DNA of 64,000 nt. It comes from Siphonodentalium dalli. Its lineage: Eukaryota > Mollusca > Scaphopoda > Gadilida > Siphonodentaliidae. The stretch's first letter is position 1, and the number at the start of each line of letters is the position of its first letter. Of the stretch, positions 1 through 12,224 are shown piece after piece. The notes beneath the pieces were generated by a model. That model made no database searches. It was not told the origin of the DNA and saw nothing but the letters and a program-made list of their open reading frames with translations. The stretch is from NCBI GenBank assembly GCA_032622095.1, contig CP136067.1:80502705-80566704 (forward strand), written 5' to 3'. The position numbers were made by a program, and so were the translations under genes.

Positions 1-1080
1 CCCTCCATGCAACTATTATTCACTCATCGTATATTATATTGTAATGTTGAATTATATGGAATAAATACTGTTACATCAATCGTATAATTTTCACGTATTT
101 TGGGTGCTCGTCATTTACTAGATCATGTCACGAAACTCTACTCTGGCGATGTTCGCAGTGATCATTCTCCACCAGTTGAAAACCTGAGAACTGTTTGATG
201 TTCTGACAGGGAAGTTTATGTATAGGATAATGGCTGAAAACTACATTATTTCAGCTCATGGATCGATCGAGGCCTGGTCCAATCCGTTACCTCTGAGCAA
301 AATGGATTAATCCGAAAATATGTCATGAAACATAAGTTGTACCATGTGGTCGGCCCTGTCCACCCGTCCATCCGCTGCACCGATGGCGTGACACCACACC
401 CCTTATCTGACACAAAAAGCCACTTGATTTTAGAGTTATCCATCTTCATCCGCAATTTGGTCCGAAACCGTCTTCCATTCAACTGTTTACTGTGCCACTT
501 AAAATTATTGGTGGTGAAAAATAATAGATTTCAAACAGCCTTGATGGGTGGATTCCTCGACTCGAATCAAATATTTTTTTACCCCCGAAGCCAAGGAAAT
601 AGTAATTTGCGAGAGTTAATTCGAATTGTGCATCTTTAACATCTTCCAACATATTAACGCGCACAAGAACAGCTATTAGCATGATCGGAAGCAAGATTAT
701 AAACCAATTCCCATATGTATCTGCCTCCAATCTTTTTTCCAACATTGAAATAATTCTCAGTAAATATAAGACATGCATTATGCATAGAGATTCCATCTTA
801 TGCCTGTAACATTCACCTCACAATTATAATGGTGTATAATTGTGCACATATATACAGCGTTCAAGTTTGTTGGTCTATATTTACACTCCAGGTTGCATGA
901 TTGCGTCCTAATGGACTGGGCAGTATGTCAGTGTTTGATTTCGCATTTGTGATATAGTTACCATCCCATACAAAATGAAATGGTTTTGTTAACCAGTGAC
1001 TGGTTTACAAGACTCAAGAGCATCAGAGTCAGTCAGAGGGCAAGATGATATCTGCAAACATGTGTTTTTATAATTGTATA
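1..1080. other. Non-coding stretch with one dispersed repeat copy
   Basis: I see no gene here. Short open frames on both strands show no recognisable domain. Positions about 409-625, read on the minus strand, resemble 47530-47725 on the plus strand. Both share a stretch with 'GGCTTCGGGGGTAAAAA' and another with 'AAATTGCGGATGAAGATGG'. I therefore regard this as a copy of an interspersed repeat of unknown type. Confidence 0.5.
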
Positions 1081-1215
1081 CAGTCTGGTCGATAAACTAA
1101 CATTTTAGGGTCAACCTAGAATAAATTTGGACTAAGTTGGTTTCTATTCCATTTTGAAGAGGAATATATACTCTATAACATATCCAAAATCCGCTAAAAT
1201 CCGCTTTGAGCCTTT
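1081..1215 (+). repeat. Left member of a 130-bp inverted repeat pair
   Basis: This segment matches the reverse complement of 6206-6336 with roughly 85 percent identity by eye. Both begin at the outer side with AGTCTGGTCGATAA and end on the inner side with AATCCGCTTTGAGC. The two copies face each other across about 5 kb. They could be the terminal inverted repeats of a 5.25 kb element or two independent copies of a short repeat. No transposase is visible between them. Confidence 0.55.
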
Positions 1216-1627
1216 TCTGTAATCCAAGATGGCATCCATGATGGCAGTTCGTATCGAAAAATTCTGAACTAATACCAAATTAGTAATAAAATAAAATACA
1301 CACAAACAATGCTTAGTTGTAAACCATATCGGTAGATTGTCTGTCATACAAGAACGAACAAGCCCTCGAATTATACGAGGAAGAATGATTTCAGAGTATA
1401 AGGGGAGCTTTTAATAATAGATGTAAAAATTATCTCTAATGTATTTCGCGAGAGAGCAAACGAAGGCCAGGTCTCATACAACGATTAAATATGGACTTTT
1501 TGGGCACCAAGAAACAGAAGAATAACGCAGTTTTATCTGTACTGTTTATCTTGAATCGTGTAATATATGTGTAATTAAACATTTAAATGTGATATAAAAG
1601 GGATATATTGATTATGTGACCTTTTTA
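1216..1627. other. No feature seen
   Basis: AT-rich sequence with no convincing coding frame, palindrome or tandem structure that I can support. Confidence 0.4.
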
Positions 1628-2150
1628 GCTCACCTGAGACGAAGTCTCCGGTGGAGCTATAGTCATCACTTCTCGTCCGTCGTCCGTCCATCCGTCTGTC
1701 CGTCAACAATTCTTTGAACATCTTCTTCTCTGGAAACGTAATACCGAATTGGTTCATATTTGGTGTGGATGTTCCCTAGGTGACTGTCAATCAGATTTGT
1801 TAAAATGAGGTCACTGGGTCAAATAGTTATGAAACCAGGGCCATAACTATATTCCTCCATAGTAATTCTTACAACGACTTCTTGTCCGGAACCATTGTGC
1901 CGATTTAGCTAATATTTGGTATGGAGGGTCCTTGGGTGACTGGTGTTCAGATTTGTTCAAATGAGGTCACCCGGTCAATTAGTTGAGAAACCAGGGCAAT
2001 AACTCATAGTAATTCTTAGAATGACTTCTTCTCAAAAAATATTGGGTCGATTTAGCTTATATTTGGTACGGAGGGACCTTGTGTGACTGGGGTTCAGATT
2101 TGTTCAAATGGGGTCACTGGGGCAGAGCCAGGGACATAACTCTACAAAAA
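1628..2150 (+). mobile_element. AGCTCACC-type tandem-core interspersed element, copy 1
   Basis: The block opens with AGCTCACCTGAGACGAAGTC, then a CCGT-rich microsatellite-like stretch, then about three degenerate monomers of 150-160 bp. Each monomer contains the phrases 'CAGATTTGTT', 'AATGAGGTCAC', 'GGTCAAATAGTT' and 'CAGGGCCATAACT'. This head-microsatellite-tandem core layout recurs through the window and is familiar to me from bivalve interspersed repeats. A second, more diverged copy in the same orientation follows at 2574. No protein is encoded. Confidence 0.6.
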
Positions 2151-2573
2151 TAATAACATTTTTTGCATTTTTACCTTTGATTTTTGTTTTAGACACATCA
2201 CAGCTACCCCACCCCACCCCACCTCCTGTCCCTGTCACACCATGCTGTACCATACCATGTTATCTCTGCCTAGTTTACCCCATTCAAATCCTTGTTTTGA
2301 TCACAGCTGTAGGAGTAACGCAAAGCTGTTTGTGCAGTCGTTAAAACCTAATTATCTAAATGTCAACACCTCTCCTCAAGACATACTGCTGGCTGATATT
2401 GGTTTCATGAATGGAATTTAATCCCAGAGAATATACTGGCTTTCAAGGTCATGGGAATTTTGTTAAGCTAATGTAGTCAGGCATTCAAATAAATCATGTA
2501 TGTCACATTCTCCCAGGGATGTCCCCACAGTGTTGGGGGTGATTGACAGATTTGTTCAATGAAATTTAATTTT
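2151..2573. other. No feature seen; short C-rich tract
   Basis: Contains a CCCCA-repeat tract near 2206-2230 and otherwise unremarkable sequence. The open frame at 2108-2344 runs through this low-complexity sequence and is not supported as a gene. Confidence 0.35.
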
Positions 2574-3230
2574 GAAGCTCACCTGAGACGAAGCTATAAT
2601 CATCACTTCTCATATGTAACCTGTTCATCTGTCTTTCCATCCATCCACCTGTCAACAATTCTTTGAACATCTTCTCTAGACCATGAGACTGAATGGGTTC
2701 ATATTTGGTGTGGATGTTCCCTAGGTGACTCACATTCAGAGTTGTTCAAATGAGGTCACTCTGTCAAATGGTTGTGAAGCCAGGGCCATAACTCTTGCCC
2801 TCCATGGTAATTCTTAAAAACGACTTCTCATGTACCATCAGGTTGAATGTGTTCATATTTGGTATGAAGGGTCCTTTGATGATTGTAGTTCAGATTTGTT
2901 CAAATGGGTCACATGGTCAAATAGGGGCCAAACAAAGGACAGTTTTCCTCTTAATATGCTTCCTTCACACGGACCATCAGGTTTATTTTACTGATATTTA
3001 GTATGAAGGGTTCTTTGGTGTCTGGGATTCAAATTTATTCAGATGGGGTCACCAGGTTAAATAGGGTGGGACCAGGTAAATAACTATGTCTCTATAGTAA
3101 TACTTAAAATGTCTTCTCAAGAGAGGTTGGACTATTTAGCTTACATATAGTATGGAGGATCCTTTAGTGACTGAGCTTCAGATTTGTTAACATGAGGTCA
3201 ACCCGTTAAGAAATGACGGGGCTATGGGGA
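2574..3230 (+). mobile_element. AGCTCACC-type tandem-core interspersed element, copy 2
   Basis: Starts with AGCTCACCTGAGACGAAGCT and repeats the architecture of copy 1, with CATC/CCAT-rich sequence and then diverged ~150-bp monomers. Landmarks such as 'TTCAGATTTGTTCAAATG' and 'TATTTGGTATGAAGGGTCCTT' recur along it. Divergence from copy 1 is visible throughout, so the two are not a recent duplication. Confidence 0.55.
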
Positions 3231-5746
3231 CTTAAGACTTTTGTGTCTAATAAAATGATTAAAATACAAAATTCATTAAAACATCTATCTTGGAACTACC
3301 TGACTGATTGATCTGACATACATATAGTGTTTTTGGGTCCATGGATAATTGGGCTTTAAACATGTCTAAATGGTTTTATAAAAAGGCGCTTGTGAGATTG
3401 GAAATTTCCAACAATTGAGAAAGTTTGAGATGTCGGTTGTGAAATTCCAACCTAAGACTTGGGAGTCTGGAGCCCGGTCGGGAGGGGACACGTTGAGCTG
3501 GAGGAGGATGGGGGTGATCAGTAGTGTACAGTTGATTATTTAAAGGTAGATATTCACTGATCTACATACATGAAGCCTCTCTATATAGCCACATATCCTG
3601 TTTAGATCTAATTCTTTTAAAGTGATTATGAAAAGTTCTGACTGTTGTGGTCTCCAGAGTCCAAATCTTATCAGTCTTTGCAGTCTGGTGAGCGACTCCA
3701 CAGTCTTTGACTGTCTTGTTTAGTAGCAGAAATGTATGTAATGAAAACAGTCTCACGAATGTGACCAATAATCATTTATTTTTAAATCAACAACACCAAA
3801 TCTGTCAAAATTCACTACTATAGAACAGTATGAGAGCTATTCATATGGTACTAGGTAAAATGTGTAGATCCTATTGTCCTTGTCTTAAAATAGTAGTCAT
3901 AGTTGCCTCCGGTCAAGCTAGTGATTAAACACGAATGTGTCGCTTTATCACACAAATACATGGTGGTATAGCATGAACGCAATTTATCAAAATACAAAGG
4001 AGAACAATAGACTATCTTCAATAAATTCTCAACATAACCAAATTTGCCTGCATACTCTGTGGCAGAGACTGTCTTTATACCTGTAAATTATATGTGCTTA
4101 AATGCACTAAGGCCACATATACGCGAAACGTACTACCTTTTCTGCAATCGCCTAGCCGCGTTTACCTATTCTCCCTAATGTTACACATATCTGCTGCATA
4201 CAAAACCATAAATAGAAACATTGAGTGAATGGTAAATGCAGGACTAATAACTTTAAATGCTGATGACCTGATATTTAGCGCAAGTATCTGGGTGGCAATG
4301 GTAATATAATTTCAAACAACAAGATGCTGAAACGCAATAGTGTGCATTGCGTGGTACATATTCCCGCTGTAAAGTGCCGATTGAAGTAATTTGAACAAAC
4401 TTGTCTACTAAGGAACCGGTTTGGAAGCAGCATGGAAATTAGTATTAAATAAAATGTACGATGCACAGTCTCTTCGATCTAGTGAGATAGGGTATTTACA
4501 CAGCAAGGGTGTGCATTTCAGCAGTTTCTGCGTTACATTCAATAATTAATCATCATTCCAAATGAAACTACCACGCACTGTGTGACGAAATATTACTTCG
4601 TGTGTTGCATGCCCGAAATAACTGTTTTCGGCCCGACTGTTGGGTGCATTCTAAGCAGAAAACCCGAACGTAAATTATTGGGTTAACGTGCGTTGCAGTG
4701 ATCGATAAATCATTCAGATATATCTGTTTTAATTATATGTGTACCTTTAAAGATATATAATTACAACTACTTTCGTTTTCGTCGAAATGCGGGCATTTGA
4801 TTGATCGAGAGGCTACCGCGTGACCTGTGTCTATCAGTGCATAGACTTTGCAGTAGACGAGTCACATCGCGTAGTGATCATCTATGGTGACACTTTAAGA
4901 AAATTGGGCGAGTCTATAATCGTCGCCCCACACGACGTCCCCGGATGACGCGAAAGCGCGGAATGAGAATTCCATTAGAATTTCAGTGAAAAAACAACTC
5001 GAAAACTCAATGTTAGAAACATTTGAACAAGTAGTCTATGTCTATATTCCATGTCTCTGCTTCTTATCTACACTATACTATACTTATGTCTGTTCATTTC
5101 AGCCGTATTCATGTTTTTGTAAAGCTCGATTGAACACTCAAAGTTCGTGCCGCGTTTTTTATTTGTCCAATTTTCGAAAAAGCGTCTATGACAACGTGTA
5201 TAGTTACTGCTGTGAACACAACTTATCATAAATCAGGCTGATCAACATGGCCAAATTTATTGGAAATAAATAAAATGTGTTACCCGATTACAACCCTTTT
5301 AACATTTTTCAGCTTTATTACAATGCTAATGAACATGACATTTGTCACGAGCACATTAGATATGATCAGTGCATTTGTTTACAAATTACTGTGGAGTCTG
5401 GACTGGTCTGGAATTAATAATTTTACCGGAGATCGCGGATTCGACTCTGTGTGTGTTGATAATTATTGGGTTGTTGTTGAGTCATTTTAAACGTAAATCG
5501 TAGCCAAACAAGTAATTCTTTTTATCATGGATTGTTCATTGCTGAAAATTGAAGTTGAAGCGTAAATATTTATTTTCTGAAAGTTTGCTTGACGAAGTTG
5601 ATCGTTGACAATTTCGGCCAATTTATTTTCGGCCCATCAACCAAATTTTGAGATCGTCCAACGGAAAATCATGTTTTGGCAATTAATTTTCTGAGATGGA
5701 TTAATAGTAGATAGCTGAAAATAAAGTGTTATAGTTGTAATTATAA
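3231..5746. other. About 2.5 kb without a supported feature
   Basis: I see no exon-like frame with splice signals, no recognisable transposon end and no clear tandem array. Frames at 4986-5231 and 5260-5490 are short. The second is hydrophobic and could look like a membrane segment, but nothing supports expression. Confidence 0.35.
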
Positions 5747-5907
5747 GCCATCAACGTGGTTTTTCGGTTGATCTATGAGCGTATAGACCGATCAGTAGAC
5801 AAATAACATACTTAGTATAATCCGCTTCGCGGAATTATACAGTATGTTATTCGTCTACTGATCGGTCTATACGCTCATAGATCAACCGAAAAACGACGTT
5901 GATGACA
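5747..5907. mobile_element. Long hairpin (foldback MITE-like), ~75-bp arms
   Basis: The two halves are almost perfect reverse complements about the centre TCCGCTTCGCGGA (5821-5833). The arms run through 'TCTATGAGCGTATAGACCG' on the left and its complement on the right, ending near GCCATCAACGT and ACGTTGATGAC. The loop is only about three bases. A hairpin this regular is typical of a foldback or MITE insertion. I could not define a target-site duplication. Confidence 0.7.
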
Positions 5908-6205
5908 TATATAACAACATACTTGTAAATTACCAATGTGTATTTTCGCTTATAGGTGATTATCCAATATGATGCTTTCGTTGTAGCATGGATTGGAGTT
6001 GCGGCCATTTTGACAGCCATTTCATCGCCGCGATTGCATTGTTTTCTGTCCTTGTCACTCTATTCGCCGCTATACTCTAATTTCACACAAACTGGTATAT
6101 ATCGGATGGAGGATTAATGCGTTCTGGTGTCGCCGATGAGGGATATTGTAGAAAAACGTACTTCACAAGGTCGAAAAATGGGCATTTTTTTTAAATATCT
6201 GTAAA

Positions 6206-6336
6206 AAAAAGTTTGCTCAAAGCGGATTTTAGCGGATTTTGGATATGTTGTAGAGGATATATTGCTCTTCAGAATTGAATAAAAACCAACTTAGTCCAAA
6301 TTTATTCTAGGTCAAACCTGTTATCGACCAGACTAA
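6206..6336 (-). repeat. Right member of the 130-bp inverted repeat pair
   Basis: Reverse-complement partner of 1081-1215, with the outer end at CGACCAGACTA and the inner end at GCTCAAAGCGG. See that entry for the alternative readings. Confidence 0.55.
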
Positions 6337-6716
6337 CGTGTGGATGTCACATTTTGTCATTCAAACTGGATTATGTTTAATCTGTGTAGTTATGTGGGAC
6401 TGCTTGTACATGTTTATTGACTTGAATATCGACTAGCAGTGATAATGAGAAAGCACAAGACCGTGATAGCCACTGCATGAAGAATATGTATAATGGTGTT
6501 ATTGAAAGTGAAATATAGACTTAATAATATCATTACGCCACAAGGTGGTGTAAGCTGTATTACAGTTTTTTCATGTTAGAGCGGACGATCGATAATCCAC
6601 TGGGCGAATGTATTATGGTTAGGTATTTTTTCGTACTTGAGTATAAACCGTACCGATAGAATGACGATAGTCCAACAAAGATTAGCACATGTGTTTACGT
6701 CACTGGTGTAATTGTG
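6337..6716. other. No feature seen
   Basis: AT-rich sequence with no supported structure. Confidence 0.35.
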
Positions 6717-7090
6717 GGGACATGTTTCTATTATGAAGGTTCGCTATCCCGAAGGTCCACTATTCCGAAGGTTCTCTATTCTGAATACTTGCTATTTCGA
6801 AGGTTCACTATTCCGAAGGTTCGCTATTCCGAAGGTTCTCTATTCCGAAGGTTTTTGTTATTTTTAGGTTAATTCTATATTCTAAAGTATTGAGAGGGTT
6901 CATTATCACGAAGATTCTTTTTATGGAGTGTGCGCTCACATTCGAACTGATCCTGCGCGCATACCGATACAGATACAGATACAGGAGGAAATAACTTAGA
7001 ACATTACATGTGATTTTGTTTTGTTTTCGCGGGTTTTCTTGAGATTTAATGTGATTACGTGGGCCCATACCTTTGAATTCTTGGCATATA
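6717..7090 (+). repeat. Duplicated block A with 16-bp minisatellite
   Basis: Positions 6735-6850 hold seven tandem copies of a 16-bp unit close to GTTCGCTATTCCGAAG, with the second to fourth bases of the CTATTCC part varying. The downstream flank, including 'TATTGAGAGGGTTCATTATC' and 'TTTTCGCGGGTTTTCTTGAG', recurs about 490-545 bp later in block B. Block A carries an extra ~50 bp (GATACA repeats near 6964-6985) that B lacks. The whole looks like a tandem segmental duplication of a minisatellite-bearing element. Confidence 0.7.
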
Positions 7091-7214
7091 ATATGAATGT
7101 TGTGGTATATATGAACCCTCCTGCATTGGGACATGACACAGGTACAGTTGACTTAAGTGCTGTTCTGTGCGGGCTCCAATTTGGGGTTCAATATTTTAAG
7201 AGCCAAATTTTATA

Positions 7215-7550
7215 ATTTTATGGGCCCATACCTTTGAACTCTGGGCATATAATATGAATGTTGGGGGGCATGTCTCTATTCCGAAGGTTCACTATCCCGA
7301 AGGTACACTATTCCGAAATATCTCTGAATGTTCGCTATTCCGAAAGTTCACCAATTCGAAGGTTCGCTATTCCGAAGGTTCTCTATTCCGAAGGTTTTTG
7401 TTATTTTAAGGTTAATTCTATTATATATAGTCTAAAGTATTGAGAGGGTTCATTATCACGAATATTTTTTTTATGAAGAAAATAACTTAAAACATTAAAT
7501 GTGATTTTGTTTTGTTTTCGCGGGTTTTCTTGAGTTTAATGTCATTACGT
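7215..7550 (+). repeat. Duplicated block B with 16-bp minisatellite
   Basis: Second copy of the block at 6717. It starts in GGGCCCATACCTTTGAA (also present near 7060 in block A) and has the CTATTCCGAAG minisatellite at about 7275-7396, then the same AT-rich flank. The frame at 7258-7443 is only the minisatellite read through. Confidence 0.65.
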
Positions 7551-8040
7551 ATGACCTTATTTCTCATTACATATTCACACCAAGCAGCCCACACAATTGC
7601 TATGTTTCCATGCGATTTAATGTCATTACGTGTGACCTAATATCTCAATAATCTGAGGCAAGAGTACGCCTGCTAAAGGCGAATTATAACAGTGGGGCTA
7701 TAACGCTCAATGAATACTGGAGGCTATAACAAACTGCGCAGCAGAATATCGCTGACTAGACGAGTATGAGATGAGCCTAACTGCAATTGTGACTTTGTTT
7801 AAAGGCCCACTTAATTTTCGAGTCATTGATTTTTGTTATAGTATATACGGTTTTAATAACAATTTATGCCATAAAATTTGAATAAAATACTATAATTCAT
7901 CACCATTTGAAACGCAGAATAATTATATCTCCTAATTTGAAACACCTTTAAAAAACCGCGACAAGTCGTGCGTCGTATATCTAGCAATTAGCAACTAAAA
8001 TGTCCTCTTCGGTTTTCCATAGATTTCAACGTAATTTGAT
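7551..8040. other. No feature seen
   Basis: No supported gene or repeat, apart from short echoes of the preceding block ('GTCATTACGT' occurs twice, near 7540 and 7622). Confidence 0.35.
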
Positions 8041-8594
8041 TCTTTAGGGGTATTTGTGTCCGGGAAGTGTTTTGGACGTGTCAAATCGTGACCCCGACCT
8101 GATCTTGACCTTTAAAACTGTCAATACAAGGTCAATTTGGGTAAAACGGACGAATTTCGGCGAAATTTGATACCTAGGGATACTTTTGTATCGGGTAAAA
8201 TTTGTTTTGAACGGGTAAAATCGTGACCTCGGCGTAACCTTGACCTTCAATGTGGTCAATCAAAGGTCAAATCGGGTAAAACGGATGGATTTCGACGAAA
8301 TTTGATACCTATGGGTACTTTTGTCGGGGGAGTGTTTTGGACGGGTCAAATTATGACTCCGACCTTACCTTGGCCTTCAAAATTGTTAATTAAAGGTCAA
8401 GTGGGGTAACACGGACGGATTTCGACGAAATTTGATACCTATAGGGGTATTTTTCTCGGGGCGGGGGTGTTTTGGACGGGTCAAATCATGACCCTGACAT
8501 GAACTTGACTTTCGAAATAGTCAATTCAAGGTCAAATCGCGCCTTTCGCCGGAAATCAGATGGGAAACAGCCCGGACGAAGTCGGGCCCATCAG
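8041..8594 (+). mobile_element. ~135-bp tandem-core element with Helitron-like hairpin end
   Basis: Four monomers of about 135 bp repeat phrases such as GTGTTTTGGACGGGTCAAAT, 'GACCTTCAAAAT', 'TTCAAGGTCAAATCGGG' and 'GACGAAATTTGATACCTA'. The array ends in the hairpin CCCGGACGAAGTCGGG (8571-8586) followed by CCCATCAGCTTG. The same monomer family appears in the element ending at 37542, where the terminus is intact as CTAG. Here the expected CTAG is CTTG, so this copy seems degraded. Confidence 0.6.
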
Positions 8595-10145
8595 CTTGTG
8601 TAATAAAGAAGACAGTTTGAAGAATGTAATGTATAACACGGGAAACGGGAAAACTTGAAATATGGAAGTATGCAAATTTCCCACATAAAATTTGAAAGCT
8701 AGTTTATAGTATAATTATATTATAATTTATATTTATGGCTAATAATATATGATATTGGTGGCGTTACCATTTCTGACTATGGTTTTCTTGTTATTACCTG
8801 TGCCTCTGTAATCTGGGTTATACGGTATAATATAATCATGAGTGCCACAATAGTCGATGAAACGGTTGTCTTGGTTTCCATCATGTTGACGGCTCTAGAC
8901 GAAAACGTGGGATATGCTACGCGGTTCCCTGACAAACCAAAGACGCTGTTTCTTACTGGAGTAACATATTATTGTATCATGCATGCAGATCATATAAAAT
9001 TAGAATGCACTCAGAGAGATGCCAACGTGCGCAAAAATGTAATAAACAATAATTTAAAAAATAATTTCACTGTATTTTACTTAATTTATTTAATTTAATT
9101 TAATGTTAGCAAAAAAGACAATTACCAATTCTCATTTCATCACAGATAAAAGGCAAATTACTATATTAATCATTTAAGTAATTAAAACAAATTCCATGTT
9201 GCCGAAAGGATGAGACTTTAATATCGATTACATTTTTTTCAGCGGCATATTTTGATTTTCATTTTCCGATAGTCAAAGTTGACCAAAGGAGCAATTATAA
9301 GATATAATTAATACCATTTGTGTAAATATTGATAGCAGCCAATATGCAACAATAAATATCAATAATTAATCAATAATTAATCAATAACGATCATTTGATT
9401 TAATAATAAACTCTTCAAACGGTGTTTGTGTCAACAAATGCGTTTTGTTTTGTGTTACGTCATTCGTCGTATTTGACCCGGAACTCGGCTGAAGGTTAGG
9501 CTATTCAGCCCATTGCGTCGAATTACGAAATCGCGTTGTGAATGTCTCTCTTTTCCCGCACGATAAAAAGAGGTCTTCGCACGAACCAAAAATGATAAAA
9601 CTTCCCAATTATAAGTAAAAATACCCAAATGAAGGAGTCTATGTAGGTCCCGAAGGAGTCTATAGACTCTTTGACGCAGAGTTCTGATGGAGAAAATATA
9701 GGTCGATCTATTTTTGTCATAACTCTGACGTATTTTGAAAAAATCGAAATCGAGGCTCACTACGAGCATGCCAGTTTTAAATATAGAAACAGGGAATCCC
9801 GACAAATGGCGATATCGGCGACAAACACATAATCGAAAACAACACTTAAAATAAACATAGCAAAAACGCGGCACAGTCAAAATGTTAGAACGCCACGAGG
9901 TGTTATGTCGTTTTTGGTGACGTCATGGAGTGAAACGGAGCAGGGTGACACCAACGTACCTACGAATCTGTCTGATCGCAATACTGTTGCGCGAGCGCAC
10001 GTAATTAGATCGTTCACAGTGAATAACAGTCCATTAAATTGGGCATTGAGCGTCTGTTATTAAAATAATTGATCGTTGTTTGTAAAATAATGTACGCGAT
10101 CTCGGAAATAACCATCAATTATCCTATAGACTGGACGCGATGGTG
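8595..10145. other. No supported gene; two unassigned open frames
   Basis: Open frames occur at 8838-9098 (+, 86 codons) and 9455-9880 (-, 141 codons). I recognise no domain in either. The second has a basic, cysteine-containing translation and no visible splice context. AT-rich spacer with ATTAATCAATA repeats lies near 9355-9385. I leave both frames uncalled. Confidence 0.3.
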
Positions 10146-10424
10146 TAATATATTCCTTAGCTAATACATGTTTCTCAATACTGTATTTCGCAGTAGGTGA
10201 AGGTCCCAGCTTGAGATTGCGTGATTTAGGTGAATTTGTAGAGTCGGTTTTGATTTACATCGCTTACAATCACTTTCAAGAACTCCGGGGAAATAATTCA
10301 ATGTCTATTGCGATTTCGACACACATTGCAAGAGCCACAAAAATCATGCAATCTCGAGCTGGGACCAACCCTTACTGTGAAATAGATTATTAAGGAACAC
10401 GTATTAACAAAGAAATATATTCCC
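10146..10424. mobile_element. Degenerate inverted repeat, ~90-bp arms
   Basis: The left arm (10146-10235) contains GGTCCCAGCTTGAGATTGC. The right arm contains GCAATCTCGAGCTGGGACC (about 10348-10366) and continues outward to GGAATATATT-like ends on both sides. Divergence between the arms is substantial, so this is an old MITE-like hairpin. The open frame at 10211-10393 spans the hairpin and is unlikely to be real. Confidence 0.55.
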
Positions 10425-11647
10425 TGTGCTGTTTATTCAATGTTATAAAGTTCCCTGTCAGAACCGATCAGAACATCAAAATGTTTCCATGTAATTTTGA
10501 ACTGGGGGAATATGCTGATGATGTATAATGTGTAGCTATGCAGAGTAGAGATTCATGGAATTATCTAATCCTTAACCAACTCACCGCCGTCCTTTGTACC
10601 AACGAGTTCCAACAATGGTAGGTAATCCATGCATAGTAGAATGTCTTAAATAATAGCGCAACAATCTTCCCACACCGACATTTTCGTTGGCCTCCACATT
10701 ATCAGAGGTCTTCGTTGGAGATGTTGTTTCACCCATTGCGCAACGCTGACTGTTAGATCGTGACCCAGCAGTTGGTTACATTCAGTCCCATTTTATATAA
10801 TTTCCCTGGCACATGCCTTCTACGCGTGGATCTTCCCTTTGTAAATTCATTATATTTTATACTCTATGTCTGAAGGTATAATGCGTTCCGAATGCGTCTA
10901 CCACTTTCATGTGCTATCAACATTTCGGTGCATAGCATTGCGGATAGAAGAGGAACATAATTATTCCAAACAGTATAGATTATTCGGTTCTCAGCTTCGA
11001 GCTTTCAACTTAACTCGGCTGCTGAAATGAAGCTACAGACTACTAAATAATAAAGACATGCTCTATTGCCTATCATTATGTCAAGAACCGGCACAAACTA
11101 CGTGGATTTACGGTAGACTGCGCCCAGAGATGCAATACCATCAACAAAATCACATGACAGGAATCGTTCAGAAGGATCTGGCTCTGGGAGGCGACTGTCG
11201 GAAATGTGTGAGATTAACACTTTCTAAACTGACTGGATTCTCCCATTCAGTTACAAAAGTATACATTGGAATGGTCTATCTTTCATCTGGATGGCTATTC
11301 ATGGAATTTATTGCAGACAACAGATATAACACAAGTACGGAAGGATTCCTGTGAAATGTGAAATGTTCAGATAATAAGTTCACCAAACGACACATGGTGG
11401 TCGTTGGTTGAATTATTATCAAAGAATTTCACAAGGAACTACTCGTCAATGAATATTTAGTATATAGAATATAATAGTATATATGGGGAGCTCATGCATG
11501 GGCGGTAGGTAGACAAACATCTTGGTTATATGCTGTCCCCGATAACTCATTGCATGTTATAACATTAAATCGTATTCGATAATTGTACAATCTGTGTGGA
11601 TGAGTTATCAATAAAAAAATTCATGATTATATACTATGAGGGAGCTA
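10425..11647. other. No supported gene; one dispersed repeat fragment
   Basis: Positions about 11232-11296 ('TGGATTCTCCCATT', 'GGAATGGTCTAT') recur at about 44582-44637, so they belong to an interspersed repeat. The 98-codon frame at 11058-11354 overlaps that fragment and is not recognised. Confidence 0.35.
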
Positions 11648-12043
11648 TGGGGAGCTCCGTGGTCTGGCGGTTACAGCGTGTGGTACTTATCTTCGCTCTC
11701 AGCGAGATGAGTTCGCAGCCCGTTGGATGTTTGAGTTCTCACAATAGTGACTTGGTCGGATTAACGCATGGCTGTAGGGTCGGGTCGTATACGCAGTTCG
11801 GATTTCGCGCCAAGTTGTGACCATCGGGCAAGGTCACTTGTGCTGTGCTCGCTTCGTCGTAACTAGAAATGGGGACCTGCATGGTTTCTTGCGTTCACGC
11901 AAGCCACTCCAGTGAAGCGCCTATAAAATGGCAGCAGGCACAAGACTCTGCATTATTCTCAACAACTGGGGTAATAATGTGAATCGCTTAATAACCCTTG
12001 TGTTAGAGAGATAAGCTCTATAAAAGCGCCATTATTATTATAG
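11648..12043 (+). mobile_element. tRNA-derived SINE, plus strand
   Basis: The 5' end GGGGAGCTCCGTGGTCTGG carries an A-box-like TGGTCTGGCGG (11660-11670). A B-box-like GTTTGAGTTCT follows near 11729-11739, giving an RNA polymerase III type head. The body includes 'CGCAAGCCACTCC' and ends in AGATAAGCTCTATAAAAGCG followed by an ATTATTATTATA tail (to ~12043). A tRNA-like head plus a short-period ATT tail is the normal plan of a SINE mobilised by a LINE. The B-box is degenerate, so this copy is probably inactive. Confidence 0.7.
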
Positions 12044-12224
12044 AAAGTATTAAAGAAATAAACAACGACAAGGATGTTCTAACAGTATCTCAAGTCCCAA
12101 CTAAATTAGGTGCATTTTCATTTTCGTGTAAGAGGGTGGCACCCTCTCCCTGTTTTGGTACGTGGGAATCGTGACGCGGGGTTCATACCCCGCTCGTATT
12201 AAAATTGAAATAAAATTTTGTTAC

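Noticed and set aside
9455-9880. 141-codon minus-strand frame as a gene
   Set aside because: No domain, signal peptide or splice context is visible. A chance frame is as likely.
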